From: Streptomyces sp. TRM64462 | GTDB lineage: Bacteria; Actinomycetota; Actinomycetes; Streptomycetales; Streptomycetaceae | Assembly: GCF_013362995.1 (NCBI RefSeq) | Contig: NZ_JABWDV010000011.1 | Coordinates: 1 to 64,000 of the forward strand | Reading direction: 5' to 3' | DNA length: 64,000 nucleotides | Shown here: positions 55,260-63,380 of the stretch, in pieces | Layout: the number at the start of each line of letters is the position of its first letter | Position numbering within the stretch: position 1 is the first letter of the stretch | Program-made: the position numbers and the translations under genes | Notes under the pieces: model-generated | Database searches by the model: none | What the model was told of the DNA's origin: nothing | Seen by the model: the letters and a program-made list of their open reading frames with translations, nothing else

Positions 55260-56104
55260 GTACCGCCCCGACCGCGCGGCCCCGGCCCCGGCCGCGCACC
55301 AGGACCGTTCTGCTCACCGCGACGGCGTGGGCGCTGGCCGCGCTCTTCCTCCTGCCGTACGCCCAGATGGTGATCACCGCCGCACGCCCGGCCGGCGAAC
55401 TGCGGGACAACGGCTATCTGCCGTCCCGCTTCGACTGGTCCGCGTTCACCCGGGTGTGGACGGACACCACGCTCGGCCAGAACCTGTCCAACACCCTGCT
55501 GATCGCGGCCGGTTCGACGCTCCTGGTGCTGCTGGTGGCACTGCCCGCCGCCTACTGCACCGCACGGATGCGCTTCCGGGGGCGCGGCGCCTTCCTGCTG
55601 CTGGTCCTGGTCACGCAGATGTTCCAGCCGACGGCCCTTCAGGTGGGCCTCTACCGGGAGTTCCACGCCCTCGGGCTGCTCGACACCGTCACGGTGCTGA
55701 TGGTCGCCAACGCGGCGTTCAACCTGGCCTTCGCGGTGTGGATCATCAGCGCCTACATCGGCTCGATCCCCGTGGAGCTGGAGGAGGCCGCGATGACGGA
55801 CGGCAGCAGCCGGGCCGGCGCCCTCTTCCGGGTGACCCTGCCGCTGGCGATGCCCGGCATCGTCACCGCCGTGATCTTCACATTCATCGCGGCGTGGAAC
55901 GAGTTCATCATGGGCCTGACGCTCACCACCTCGCCCGAACGCCAGCCCCTGACCGTCGGCATCAACAACATGATCGGCGCCTACAGCGTGCAGTGGAACC
56001 AGGTCTTCGCGGCGTCGCTGGTCGCCATCGTGCCGGTGGTGGTCCTGTTCGCCGTCATCGAGCGCCATGTGGTCTCGGGCCTCACGGCGGGCTCCGTCAA
56101 ATGA
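55256..56104 (+). CDS. ABC sugar permease 2
   Basis: This 282-residue protein starts at ATG 55256 (4-nt overlap). It has six helices and the EAA motif EAAMTDGSSRAGALFRVTLPLAMPG. A short Pro/Arg stretch opens the protein (ARPRPRPRTRTV), as in the first permease. The two form the transmembrane channel for the binding protein's sugar. The gene ends the importer operon and is convergent with the DeoR gene. Confidence 0.9.
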   Translation: MSTAPTARPRPRPRTRTVLLTATAWALAALFLLPYAQMVITAARPAGELRDNGYLPSRFDWSAFTRVWTDTTLGQNLSNTLLIAAGSTLLVLLVALPAAYCTARMRFRGRGAFLLLVLVTQMFQPTALQVGLYREFHALGLLDTVTVLMVANAAFNLAFAVWIISAYIGSIPVELEEAAMTDGSSRAGALFRVTLPLAMPGIVTAVIFTFIAAWNEFIMGLTLTTSPERQPLTVGINNMIGAYSVQWNQVFAASLVAIVPVVVLFAVIERHVVSGLTAGSVK

Positions 56105-56125
56105 CGCGTCGGCAACGCCGGACGT

Positions 56126-56911
56126 TCAGACGCAGTGGACGTCCACGCCCTGGCTGGTGAGCTGCTCGACGACGTCGTCGGGGGCGTCGTGGTCGGTGAT
56201 CAGGACGTCGATCTCGGGGATCGTGCAGACCCTGGCGAAGGCACGCTGCCCGAGCTTGCTGGAGTCGGCGACCACGACGACCTTGTCGGCGCGCTCCGCC
56301 ATGGCCCGGTTGGCACTCGCCTCGCCCTCGTCGTGGGTGGCCGCGCCGAAGCGCGGGTCCACGGCGTTGACGCCGAGGACGGCGAAGTCCAGCGACAGCC
56401 CCTGGAGCACGGCGGCGGCGAGCGGGCCGGTCAGCTCGTACGACTGGGGGCGGGCGACACCGCCCGTCACCACGGTCTTCACGTACGGGCGGACGGCCAG
56501 CTCGTTGGCGATGTTCACGGCGTTCGTGACGATCGTCAGGGCCGTCGTCCCCGCGTGCTCGGCGAGGTCGGACCGGGTGGCCAGTTCGCGGGCCACCTCG
56601 GAGGTCGTCGTCCCGCCGTTCAGCCCGACGACGGAGCCCGGCGGGACGAGGGCGGCGGCGGCCCTGGCGATGCGCTGCTTCTCGTCGGCCCTGCGCGCGG
56701 TCTTGTAGCGCAGCGGCAGGTCGTACGTGACGCCCGACAGGACGGCGCCGCCGCGGGTGCGGGTGAGCAACTGCTGGCGGGCCAGCTCCTCCAGATCGCG
56801 GCGGACCGTGGCGGGGGAGACGGCGAGCAGCTCGGCGGCCTCGCCGACCTCGATGCTGCCCTTCTCACCCAGAGCGTCGAGCAGCCGTGTCCACCGCTCG
56901 TGCGTGCCCAT
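56126..56911 (-). CDS. DeoR family repressor
   Basis: This 261-residue protein starts at ATG 56911 (MGTHERWTRLL), after GAGGAGAACGG. The N-terminal helix-turn-helix is IEVGEAAELLAVSPATVRRDLEELARQQ. The DeoRC sensor domain (GLNGGTTTSEVARELA, VNAVDPRFGAATHDEGEA, VVVADSSKLGQRAFARV) binds sugar phosphates. It lies between importer and catabolic operon and probably represses both through the GCTC-N6-GAGCG sites. It is AgaR-like in family, and tagatose-6-phosphate or galactosamine-6-phosphate would be a fitting inducer. Confidence 0.9.
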   Translation of the reverse strand: MGTHERWTRLLDALGEKGSIEVGEAAELLAVSPATVRRDLEELARQQLLTRTRGGAVLSGVTYDLPLRYKTARRADEKQRIARAAAALVPPGSVVGLNGGTTTSEVARELATRSDLAEHAGTTALTIVTNAVNIANELAVRPYVKTVVTGGVARPQSYELTGPLAAAVLQGLSLDFAVLGVNAVDPRFGAATHDEGEASANRAMAERADKVVVVADSSKLGQRAFARVCTIPEIDVLITDHDAPDDVVEQLTSQGVDVHCV

Positions 56912-56945
56912 CACCGTTCTCCTCACCTCGGGACCTTCGGGAGCC

Positions 56946-57015
56946 GAGCGTAACCCGCACCACGCTCCCGCCTGATCAATCCTGCACGGCATTGCTCAAA
57001 CATGAGCGTAACCCG
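56946..57015. promoter_or_regulatory. Duplicated GAGCGTAACCCG sites upstream of the sugar-phosphate operon
   Basis: The 12-nt word GAGCGTAACCCG occurs at 56946-56957 and again at 57004-57015, 58 nt apart, in the DeoR/SIS divergent region. The second is part of GCTC-AAACAT-GAGCG (56994-57008), which matches the site before the importer. These are candidate DeoR binding sites and may permit looping. Confidence 0.6.
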
Positions 57016-57077
57016 TATAAAGAAGTCATCTTCAATCATGCGAGCGGTTCTGCGCCGCACGCCCCTGGGAGGCACCC

Positions 57078-57956
57078 GTGAGTCATGTCGACCTCGAAAT
57101 CACCGGTCAGCCCGCGTGCTGGCGCCGGGCGCTGGAGGCCCGCCCGGCCGGACTGCCGCAGGCCGGTGAGCGCGTCGCCGTCGTCGGCTGCGGCACATCG
57201 CTCTACATCGCGCAGGCCTACGCCGCTCTGCGCGAGTCGGCCGGCCTCGGCGAGACCGACGCCTTCGCCGCCTCCACGTTCCCGGCGGCCCGCCACTACG
57301 ACCGGGTCCTCGCCCTCACCCGCTCCGGCACCACGACGGAGGTCCTCACCGCCCTGCGGCGCGCCGCCGCCACGGGCATCCCGACGGTCGCGGTCACCGG
57401 CGACCCCGACACGCCCGTACGGGACGCCGCCGACACGGTCGTGGACCTGTCCTTCGCCGACGAGCGGTCCGTCGTGCAGACCCGGTTCGCCACCACCGCG
57501 CTCGTCCTGCTGCGCGCGACCCTGGGTCCCGTGCCCCCGGACCTGCTGCGGCAGGCCGAGTACGCGCTCGCGGCCCGGCTGCACGACGAGCTGCTGGACG
57601 CGCGGCAGTTCACGTTCCTCGGCACCGGCTGGACGACCGGCCTGGCCCACGAGGCCGCGCTCAAGCTGCGGGAGGCGGCAGGTGCGTGGACCGAGTCGTA
57701 CCCGGCCATGGAGTACCGGCACGGCCCGATCAGCGTCACCGGGCACGGCAGCGTCGTCTGGTTCTTCGGCGAACCGCCCGCAGGGCTGCTCGACCAGGTC
57801 CTGGCGACCGGTGCGCGCGCCGAGGTCTCCCCGGGCGACCCGCTCGCCGACCTGATCCGCGCCCAGCGCCTCGCCGTCGCCCTCGCCGGCCGCCGCGGCC
57901 TCGACCCGGACCGCCCGCGCCACCTGACGCGCTCGATCATCCTGACCGGATCATGA
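57078..57956 (+). CDS. SIS-domain sugar-phosphate isomerase/deaminase (AgaS-like)
   Basis: This 292-residue protein starts at GTG 57078 behind GGGAGG. It has two SIS subdomains: AVVGCGTSLYIAQAY and LTRSGTTTEVLTAL bind the sugar phosphate, and EYRHGPISVTG is a GlmS-type C-terminal contact. AgaS-type enzymes convert galactosamine-6-phosphate to tagatose-6-phosphate and ammonia; GlmS/FrlB-like deaminases are the alternatives. The next three genes (kinase, kinase, aldolase) fit the galactosamine route. It is first in the catabolic operon. Confidence 0.88.
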   Translation: MSHVDLEITGQPACWRRALEARPAGLPQAGERVAVVGCGTSLYIAQAYAALRESAGLGETDAFAASTFPAARHYDRVLALTRSGTTTEVLTALRRAAATGIPTVAVTGDPDTPVRDAADTVVDLSFADERSVVQTRFATTALVLLRATLGPVPPDLLRQAEYALAARLHDELLDARQFTFLGTGWTTGLAHEAALKLREAAGAWTESYPAMEYRHGPISVTGHGSVVWFFGEPPAGLLDQVLATGARAEVSPGDPLADLIRAQRLAVALAGRRGLDPDRPRHLTRSIILTGS

Positions 57957-58939
57957 CCGCGGGCACCGCCTTCGGCACCGCCTTGGGCACCGTCATCGCT
58001 CTGGACGTCGGCGGCACCTACATCAAGGGCGGCACGCTCCGCGGCGACGGCGCCGGCCTGGAGCACACCGAACGCTGGTACACGCGCGCCGACCGCGGCC
58101 CGGAGGCGGTCCTGGAGACCGTCCTCGCCTGCGCCGCCGAACTCGCCGAGCGCCACCCGCGGGTGGCGGCGGCCGGTATCGCCGTACCGGGCATCGTCGA
58201 CGAGGAGTCCGGCCTCTCCGTACTCGCCGAGAACCTCGGCTGGCGGGGTGTGCCCGTCCAGGACTGGCTCGCCGAACACCTCGGCCTGCCCGTCGCGTTC
58301 GGCCACGACGTCCGCGCCGGCGGCCTCGCCGAGGCACGCGCGGGCGCCGGCCGGGGCTGCGCCGACTTCCTCTTCGTACCGGTCGGCACGGGAATCGCGG
58401 CGGCCCTGTTCCACCGGGGCCGGGCCCTGACCGGCGCCCACGGCGGCGCCGGCGAACTCGGCCACGTGGTCGTACGGCCCGGCGGCGACCGCTGCCGCTG
58501 CGGCGCCCGCGGATGCCTGGAGACCGTCGCATCGGCCGCCGCCATCGCCCGCCGCTACTCCCGCGCCACCGGCTGGCACGGCATCACCGCCCAGGACGTC
58601 CGGCGGCGCGCGGAGGCGGGCGACGCGGCAGCCGCCGCCGTGTGGCGGGAGGCGATCGAGGCGATGGCCGACGGCCTGGCCGCCACGATCACCCTCCACG
58701 ACCCGGAACGCGTCGTCGTCGGCGGCGGCCTGTCCCGCGCCGGCGAGGCGTACCTCGGCCCCCTGCGGACGGCCCTCGCGGCACGCCTCACGTTCCAGAC
58801 CGTGCCGGACGTCGTCGAGGCGCGGCTCGGCGACCGGGCGGGCTGCACGGGAGCCGCGCTCCTGGCCCTCGACCTCCTGGACCGCGACCTCCTGGACCGG
58901 CCGGCGCGGCGCGCCCCCGGCGAGGCGGTGGCACCGTGA
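57953..58939 (+). CDS. ROK family sugar kinase
   Basis: This 328-residue protein starts at ATG 57953 (4-nt overlap). The ATP site starts at VIALDVGGTYIKGG; the sugar-site Asp lies in GHDVRAGGLAEA; the structural zinc motif GELGHVVVRPGG with CRCGARGCLE is complete. ROK kinases phosphorylate glucose, N-acetylglucosamine, N-acetylgalactosamine or similar sugars. In this operon an N-acetylgalactosamine or galactosamine kinase is expected. No HTH domain is present, so it is an enzyme and not a repressor. Confidence 0.9.
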   Translation: MTAGTAFGTALGTVIALDVGGTYIKGGTLRGDGAGLEHTERWYTRADRGPEAVLETVLACAAELAERHPRVAAAGIAVPGIVDEESGLSVLAENLGWRGVPVQDWLAEHLGLPVAFGHDVRAGGLAEARAGAGRGCADFLFVPVGTGIAAALFHRGRALTGAHGGAGELGHVVVRPGGDRCRCGARGCLETVASAAAIARRYSRATGWHGITAQDVRRRAEAGDAAAAAVWREAIEAMADGLAATITLHDPERVVVGGGLSRAGEAYLGPLRTALAARLTFQTVPDVVEARLGDRAGCTGAALLALDLLDRDLLDRPARRAPGEAVAP

Positions 58940-59856
58940 TCCTCACCGTCACCCTCAACACCGCCCTGGACATCACCCACCACGTCGACCGGCTCCGCCC
59001 CCACACCGCGCACCGCGTCCACGGCGTCTCCGCCCGCGCGGGCGGAAAGGGCGTCAACGTCTCACGCGTCCTGCACGCCCTGGGCCGCCCCACACTCGTC
59101 ACGGGCCTGTACGGGGGCACGACCGGAGCGACCGTACGCGGCGAACTCGCCCGCGCGGGCATCCCGGAACGGCTGGTCCCCGTCAGCGGCGAGACGCGCC
59201 GCACCGTGGCGGTCGCCGACGCGCACACCGGTGACACGACCACGCTGCTCGAACCGGGCCCCGACGTACGCGCCGACGAGTGGAGGGCCTTCCTCGGCAC
59301 GTTCGACGCGCTGCTGGGCCGGGCCACGGCCGTCGTCCTCTCCGGCAGCCTGCCGCCCGGTGTGCCGGACGACGCGTACGCCACCCTCGTCCGGGCCGCC
59401 CGCACCCGGCACCTGCCCACCGTGCTGGACACCAGCGGTCCGGCACTCCGCGCAGCGCTGCCCGCCGGCCCCACGCTGGTCAAACCCAACGCCGGCGAAC
59501 TGGCCGAGGCCACCGGCCGGTCGGACCCCTACCCGGGCGCGGAGGCCCTGCGCGCCGCGGGAGCCGATGCGGTCGTCGCCTCCCTCGGCCCGGACGGCCT
59601 CCTCGCCGTCACCCCGCGGGGCGCCTGGCGGGCCAGGCCGCCCGAGCGGCTGCGGGGCAATCCGACCGGGGCCGGGGACGCCACCGTCGCCGCACTCGCC
59701 CTCGGCCTGGTCACCGACGCGGCCTGGCCGGAGCGGCTCGGCGAAGCGGTCGCCCTGTCGGCCGCCGCCGTCGCCGCACCCCTGGCGGGCTCGTTCGACC
59801 CGGCAGTCCACCGCCGCCTCCGCGACCGGGTGGACATCCGCACCGTCACGCCCTGA
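58936..59856 (+). CDS. PfkB-type 1-phosphofructokinase / tagatose-6-phosphate kinase
   Basis: This 306-residue kinase starts at GTG 58936 (GTGA overlap). It shows TVTLNTALDITH, AGGKGVNVSRVLHALG and the active-site NPTGAGDATVAALALG, with Asp as general base. The family contains 1-phosphofructokinase (FruK) and tagatose-6-phosphate kinase (LacC/AgaZ partner). The aldolase downstream and the SIS enzyme upstream favour tagatose-6-phosphate as substrate, giving tagatose-1,6-bisphosphate. Confidence 0.9.
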   Translation: MILTVTLNTALDITHHVDRLRPHTAHRVHGVSARAGGKGVNVSRVLHALGRPTLVTGLYGGTTGATVRGELARAGIPERLVPVSGETRRTVAVADAHTGDTTTLLEPGPDVRADEWRAFLGTFDALLGRATAVVLSGSLPPGVPDDAYATLVRAARTRHLPTVLDTSGPALRAALPAGPTLVKPNAGELAEATGRSDPYPGAEALRAAGADAVVASLGPDGLLAVTPRGAWRARPPERLRGNPTGAGDATVAALALGLVTDAAWPERLGEAVALSAAAVAAPLAGSFDPAVHRRLRDRVDIRTVTP

Positions 59857-59907
59857 TCCCGCACACTCGCCGATCCCTCACACTCGTCAACTCGTCCAAG
59901 GAACGCC

Positions 59908-60786
59908 ATGCCCCTCGTTGGAACGGGTGACATCGTCACCCCCGCCGCACGCACCGGCCACGGCGTCGGCGCGTTCAACGTCATCCAGCTCGAACACGCC
60001 CAGGCCGTCGTGGCCGGCGCGGAAGCCGCGGGCGCGCCCGTGATCCTCCAGATCAGCGAGAACGCCGCCGGCTACCACGGCGGTCTCACGGCCGTCGGCA
60101 CGGCCACCCTGGCCGTCGCCCGTGCCGCCGCGGTCCCGGTGGCCGTGCACCTCGACCACGCGACCTCCGCGGACCTGGTACGGGAGGCGGTGGAGCTGGG
60201 CTTCACGTCCGTCATGTACGACGCGTCGACGCTCCCGTACGCCGACAACGTCCGCGCCACTGAGGCCGTCAGGGAGTACTGCCACGCGGCGGGCGTGTGG
60301 GTGGAGGCCGAACTGGGCGAGGTCGGCGGCAAGGACGGCGTCCACGCCCCGGGGGCCCGCACCGACCCCGGGGAGGCGGCCGCGTTCGTCGCGGCGACGG
60401 GCGTGGACGCCCTAGCGGTGGCCGTCGGCACGTCGCACGCCATGGCGACCCGTACCGCGGCCCTGGACTTCCCGCTGATCGCCGCGCTGCGCACGGCCGT
60501 CCCTGTCCCCCTCGTCCTGCACGGCTCGTCGGGCGTCGCGGACGACGACCTGACCGCCGCGGTCGGCCACGGCATGACGAAGGTCAACATCGCCACACAC
60601 CTCAACCGTGTCTTCACCGCCGCCGCCCGCGAAGCCCTGGCCTCCGACCCCGCCCTGTCCGACACCCGCCGCTACCTCGCCCCCGCCCGCACGGCGACCG
60701 CGCACGAGGTCACCCGCCTTCTGCACGTCCTGAACGCCCCGGCCCCCGCCAGGACCGGCGCCTCGGCCACGGCCACGTCCCGCTGA
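59908..60786 (+). CDS. Class II aldolase, tagatose-bisphosphate/fructose-bisphosphate type
   Basis: This 292-residue zinc aldolase starts at ATG 59908 behind AAGGAA. It has GVGAFNVIQLEHAQAV, the zinc and base residues in AVHLDHATS, EAELGEVGGKDG, AVAVGTSHAM, and VLHGSSGVADDD. Its size and sequence match the GatY/KbaY (AgaY) group rather than the main fructose-bisphosphate aldolase of about 340 residues. It would split tagatose-1,6-bisphosphate into dihydroxyacetone phosphate and glyceraldehyde-3-phosphate. It ends the catabolic operon; the downstream 500 nt hold only a gene remnant. Confidence 0.9.
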   Translation: MPLVGTGDIVTPAARTGHGVGAFNVIQLEHAQAVVAGAEAAGAPVILQISENAAGYHGGLTAVGTATLAVARAAAVPVAVHLDHATSADLVREAVELGFTSVMYDASTLPYADNVRATEAVREYCHAAGVWVEAELGEVGGKDGVHAPGARTDPGEAAAFVAATGVDALAVAVGTSHAMATRTAALDFPLIAALRTAVPVPLVLHGSSGVADDDLTAAVGHGMTKVNIATHLNRVFTAAAREALASDPALSDTRRYLAPARTATAHEVTRLLHVLNAPAPARTGASATATSR

Positions 60787-60955
60787 CGCGCCGTGGCGGG
60801 TGGGGCCCGTGGTCCCCATCGGGGAGGGCCGGGCGTGCCGTACGGAGTTCCGCGATGCCGTCCGCCGCCGAGACGCCCAGGTAGCCGACGCGCCATGCGC
60901 GGGACAGTCCCGTACGGGCCGGACGCACTCGGACGCCGGCATCAGGACCAGCCAG

Positions 60956-61198
60956 GTACGCGCGGTGGCGCCTACGCGCGCGTGCGGCACGCCATGGGAC
61001 GGGGTGCAGCGGCCGGCCGTCGCCGCGTCGCCCGGCGGGCCGTTGATCGCCGTCACCCGGGGCGGCCGGGGAGAGATTCACCTTTTCGACGGAACGCGGC
61101 CCTTGGCCGCGCCGACGGTCCCGCCCCCTCGACGAGGGCGGCCACCTGGCGTTGATCACGCCGGGCGACGGGGCGGAGGCGGACCCGGTGGGCCGCTG
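60956..61198 (+). pseudogene. Remnant of a WD40-like gene, frameshifted
   Basis: One plus frame reads GVQRPAVAASPGGPLIAVTR, GGRGEIHLFDGTRPLAAPTV, a clear WD40-like blade. Near 61130 the similarity moves to another frame, LDEGGHLALITPGDGAEADP, ending in a stop at 61198. No start or full-length frame is present, so I call it a decayed fragment. Upstream (60800-60955) nothing is assignable. A live WD40-like gene lies 2 kb away at the window end. Confidence 0.4.
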
Positions 61199-61222
61199 AG
61201 GTTTCGCGGACGCCCGCTGATT

Positions 61223-61236
61223 GTGAATCAATTCAC
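61223..61236. promoter_or_regulatory. Perfect 14-bp palindrome upstream of TPR gene
   Basis: GTGAATCAATTCAC is an AT-rich inverted repeat (GTGAAT-CA-ATTCAC) in GC-rich DNA, 83 nt before the TPR gene start. It looks like an operator or promoter-proximal site. Confidence 0.55.
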
Positions 61237-61318
61237 CTGGCCCTCTTGGCCGGGTGCGCCCATCCGTGCTGAGATGCGTCAGACCCAACGGCTCGATGGC
61301 GTGCTCGGGGAGGGCAAC

Positions 61319-62095
61319 GTGGCGCATACCGCCATGTCTGGTTCCGGAACGACCGAAGGTGACGATCCCCTCCAGACCGCGGTATGGCGGCTGCGCTCAC
61401 GCGGCTGCTGGACCGACGCGGCCGCCCTGCTCTCCCCCACCGCGGACCAGCCCCTCGTCGCGGTCCAGCGCGCCGCGCTGCTGATCGAGCGGTGCCTGTA
61501 CACGGAGCGGGGCTGGCCCGACGCGGAGGACGCGCTGCGCGCCGCCGAGGCCGTCGCCCAGGCGGACGAGGAACGCGGCGCCGCCGCCTGCGAGCGCGGC
61601 TACCTCGCGTACGCGGCGACCCTGCACGGCGTACGGGACCGGGCGGACGAGGCGCGGGCGGCGCTCGGCCGGGCCGCGGCCCTGCTGGCCCCGGCGTCGG
61701 CGGGACGCCCGCTGCTGGACTTCCGCCGCGGGCTGCTCGCCCAGTACCTGGCGGACACGCCGCAGGCCGCGCTGGCCGCGTACCGGCGCGCCCACGCGGG
61801 GGCGACCGCGCAAGGAGACACGCTCCTGCTGTCGTTCACGTGGCGGCACCTGGCCGGGCTCGCGCTGCGGGACGGCGAGGTGGCGGAGGCCCGGCACGGC
61901 TTCGCCGAGTCGCTGCGGCTCCGCGAGGAGCTCGGCTACCTGGTGGGCACGGCCCCGGCGCTCGCCGCCCTCGCGGACGCCGAACCGGAACCGGAGGCGA
62001 GCCGCCTGCGGGCCGAGGCCCAGCGGCTGTTCCGCCTGCTGGGCGGCGTACCGACGTGGCTGGCGTCCCACCTCACGCCCAGCCCCGCCGTCTGA
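61319..62095 (+). CDS. TPR-like helical repeat protein, unknown function
   Basis: This 258-residue protein starts at GTG 61319 after GGGGAGGG; in-frame ATG 61334 would also do. It is nearly all helix. Repeating pairs such as AVQRAALLIERCLYTERGWP, EDALRAAEAVAQADEERGAA and GLALRDGEVAEARHGFAESL fit tetratricopeptide hairpins. No enzymatic motif, signal or membrane segment is visible. TPRs bind partner proteins; no partner gene is adjacent except possibly the phosphatase downstream, 63 nt away. Confidence 0.8.
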   Translation: MAHTAMSGSGTTEGDDPLQTAVWRLRSRGCWTDAAALLSPTADQPLVAVQRAALLIERCLYTERGWPDAEDALRAAEAVAQADEERGAAACERGYLAYAATLHGVRDRADEARAALGRAAALLAPASAGRPLLDFRRGLLAQYLADTPQAALAAYRRAHAGATAQGDTLLLSFTWRHLAGLALRDGEVAEARHGFAESLRLREELGYLVGTAPALAALADAEPEPEASRLRAEAQRLFRLLGGVPTWLASHLTPSPAV

Positions 62096-62158
62096 CGTCA
62101 CGGCGTCCCGGTGGACCGGCCCGGCCGGGGGCGGGACGATGGGTCACGGGAGGCCGCC

Positions 62159-62698
62159 ATGCCGAGAGTCCGCCAGTCCGATCCCGGGGTGCCGCCCCCG
62201 GAGAGCCCGTGGAACGAGATCGTCCCGGGCCTCTGGATGGGCGGCCACATCTGGGCCGACCCGTACGGCGAGCTGCGCCGGGTGGTCGTGGAGGACGAGT
62301 TCTCGCTGGTCGTCAGCCTGTACACGGCTCCGGGACACGGGCCGGGCGCGGGCGTCGAACACGCGGTACGGGAGATCCCGGACGGCCCGCTCACGGCACC
62401 CGAACTGGGCCACGCCGGCCGGGCCGCCGCCCTCGTGACCGACGCGGTACAGGCGGGGCGCACCACCCTCGTACGCTGCTTCGCCGGCTACAACCGCTCG
62501 GGCCTGGTCACCGCCCAGGCCGTCCGCGCCCTCGCGGACCTCACCGCCGCCGACGCGGTCGCCCTCGTCCGCCTCCGCCGCTCGCCGTGGGCGCTGCACA
62601 ACAGGACGTTCGTCCGCTACCTGGAGGCGGGCCTGGACGCCCTGGTTCAGCAGACGACGTCCGCGCCGTCGGCGGTGGCCGACACCCCGACGTTGTAG
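62159..62698 (+). CDS. Dual-specificity/tyrosine phosphatase-like protein
   Basis: This 179-residue protein starts at ATG 62159. The phosphatase loop is Cys107-FAGYN-Arg113 (VRCFAGYNRSGL), the Cx5R pattern of cysteine phosphatases, followed by Ser. The N-terminal part has WNEIVPGLWMGGHIWADPYG and a short helix before the loop. It probably hydrolyses phosphotyrosine or similar esters. Homologues in Streptomyces are small soluble proteins. The last 52 nt overlap the end of a gene on the other strand. Confidence 0.8.
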   Translation: MPRVRQSDPGVPPPESPWNEIVPGLWMGGHIWADPYGELRRVVVEDEFSLVVSLYTAPGHGPGAGVEHAVREIPDGPLTAPELGHAGRAAALVTDAVQAGRTTLVRCFAGYNRSGLVTAQAVRALADLTAADAVALVRLRRSPWALHNRTFVRYLEAGLDALVQQTTSAPSAVADTPTL

Positions 62699-62835
62699 TC
62701 CGACACCGGCCCGTGGACCGTGTCGAAGACGACGAGCATGAGGCCGCCGCCGCCCTCGTTCCGCGCGAAGCAGAGCCGGCCGAAGTGGTCAGGCACACCG
62801 GAGCCCGTCCACCCGTCCGCGGCGGCGGCGCTCAC
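62647..62835 (-). CDS. 62-aa small protein, unknown, tail-overlapping the phosphatase gene
   Basis: GTG 62835 follows GAGG. The protein reads MSAAAADGWTGSGVPDHFGR onward to DGADVVC. Nearly all of its codons end in G or C, far above the chance level for an antisense frame, so I think it is real. It is acidic with no membrane segment. I do not recognise the family. It overlaps the phosphatase 3' end by 52 nt in antisense. Confidence 0.5.
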   Translation of the reverse strand: MSAAAADGWTGSGVPDHFGRLCFARNEGGGGLMLVVFDTVHGPVSDYNVGVSATADGADVVC

Positions 62836-62973
62836 CCCGAGTCCTCACCGGCCGGCTTCGCCCCCCTCGGAGCAACGCGGAGCACTGTCACCGCAGTCGC
62901 GGTTCCCGGGCCGCGTTCCCCGCGCATGTCCGACCGTGCCCGGGGCACCCGCCCGGCAGCGAGGTGATGTGTC

Positions 62974-63378
62974 ATGCCCGGACGTGAAGAACTGCCGTCG
63001 ACGCTGGAACGGTCGTCCAAGAAGGCCCAGCGGACCTGGATCAAGGCGCACGACTCGGCTGTCGAGCAGTACGGCGAGGGCCGGCGGGCGCACCGGGTCG
63101 CGTACAGCGCGCTGAAGCACGCGTACGAGAAGGTCGGGGACCACTGGGAGGAGAAGGAGAAGGGCGCCAAGGGCCCCTCCGACCCGCGGGCCGCGACCCC
63201 GCGCGAGAGGCCCGCACGCAGTGGTGAGGGTGTGGACGAGAACGCGTCGAAGCAGCACCTGTACGACATGGCCAAGCGCATGGGCATCGAGGGCAGGTCG
63301 CAGATGTCCAAGCCCGAACTGGTCGACGCGCTGCGTAAGGAGAACCGCTCCCGGACCAGGCAGGCCCGTGAGCGATAG
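62974..63378 (+). CDS. ChaB family protein with Rho-N/SAP-like tail
   Basis: This 134-residue basic protein starts at ATG 62974. Residues 1-60 match ChaB (LERSSKKAQRTWIKAHDSAV, GRRAHRVAYSALKHAYEKVG). The C-terminal 35 residues (SKQHLYDMAKRMGIEGRSQM, then ELVDALRKENR) resemble the Rho N-terminal/SAP helix-loop-helix that binds nucleic acid. ChaB was described with cation transport in E. coli, but many actinobacterial members are small proteins of unknown role. Its stop lies 2 nt from the stop of the convergent WD40-like gene. Confidence 0.85.
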   Translation: MPGREELPSTLERSSKKAQRTWIKAHDSAVEQYGEGRRAHRVAYSALKHAYEKVGDHWEEKEKGAKGPSDPRAATPRERPARSGEGVDENASKQHLYDMAKRMGIEGRSQMSKPELVDALRKENRSRTRQARER

Positions 63379-63380
63379 CG

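Noticed and set aside
60710-61327. Minus-strand frame with GYLGVSAADGIAELRTARPA after the aldolase gene
   Set aside because: A short attractive stretch, but no start, ribosome site or family match; too weak to call as a gene.
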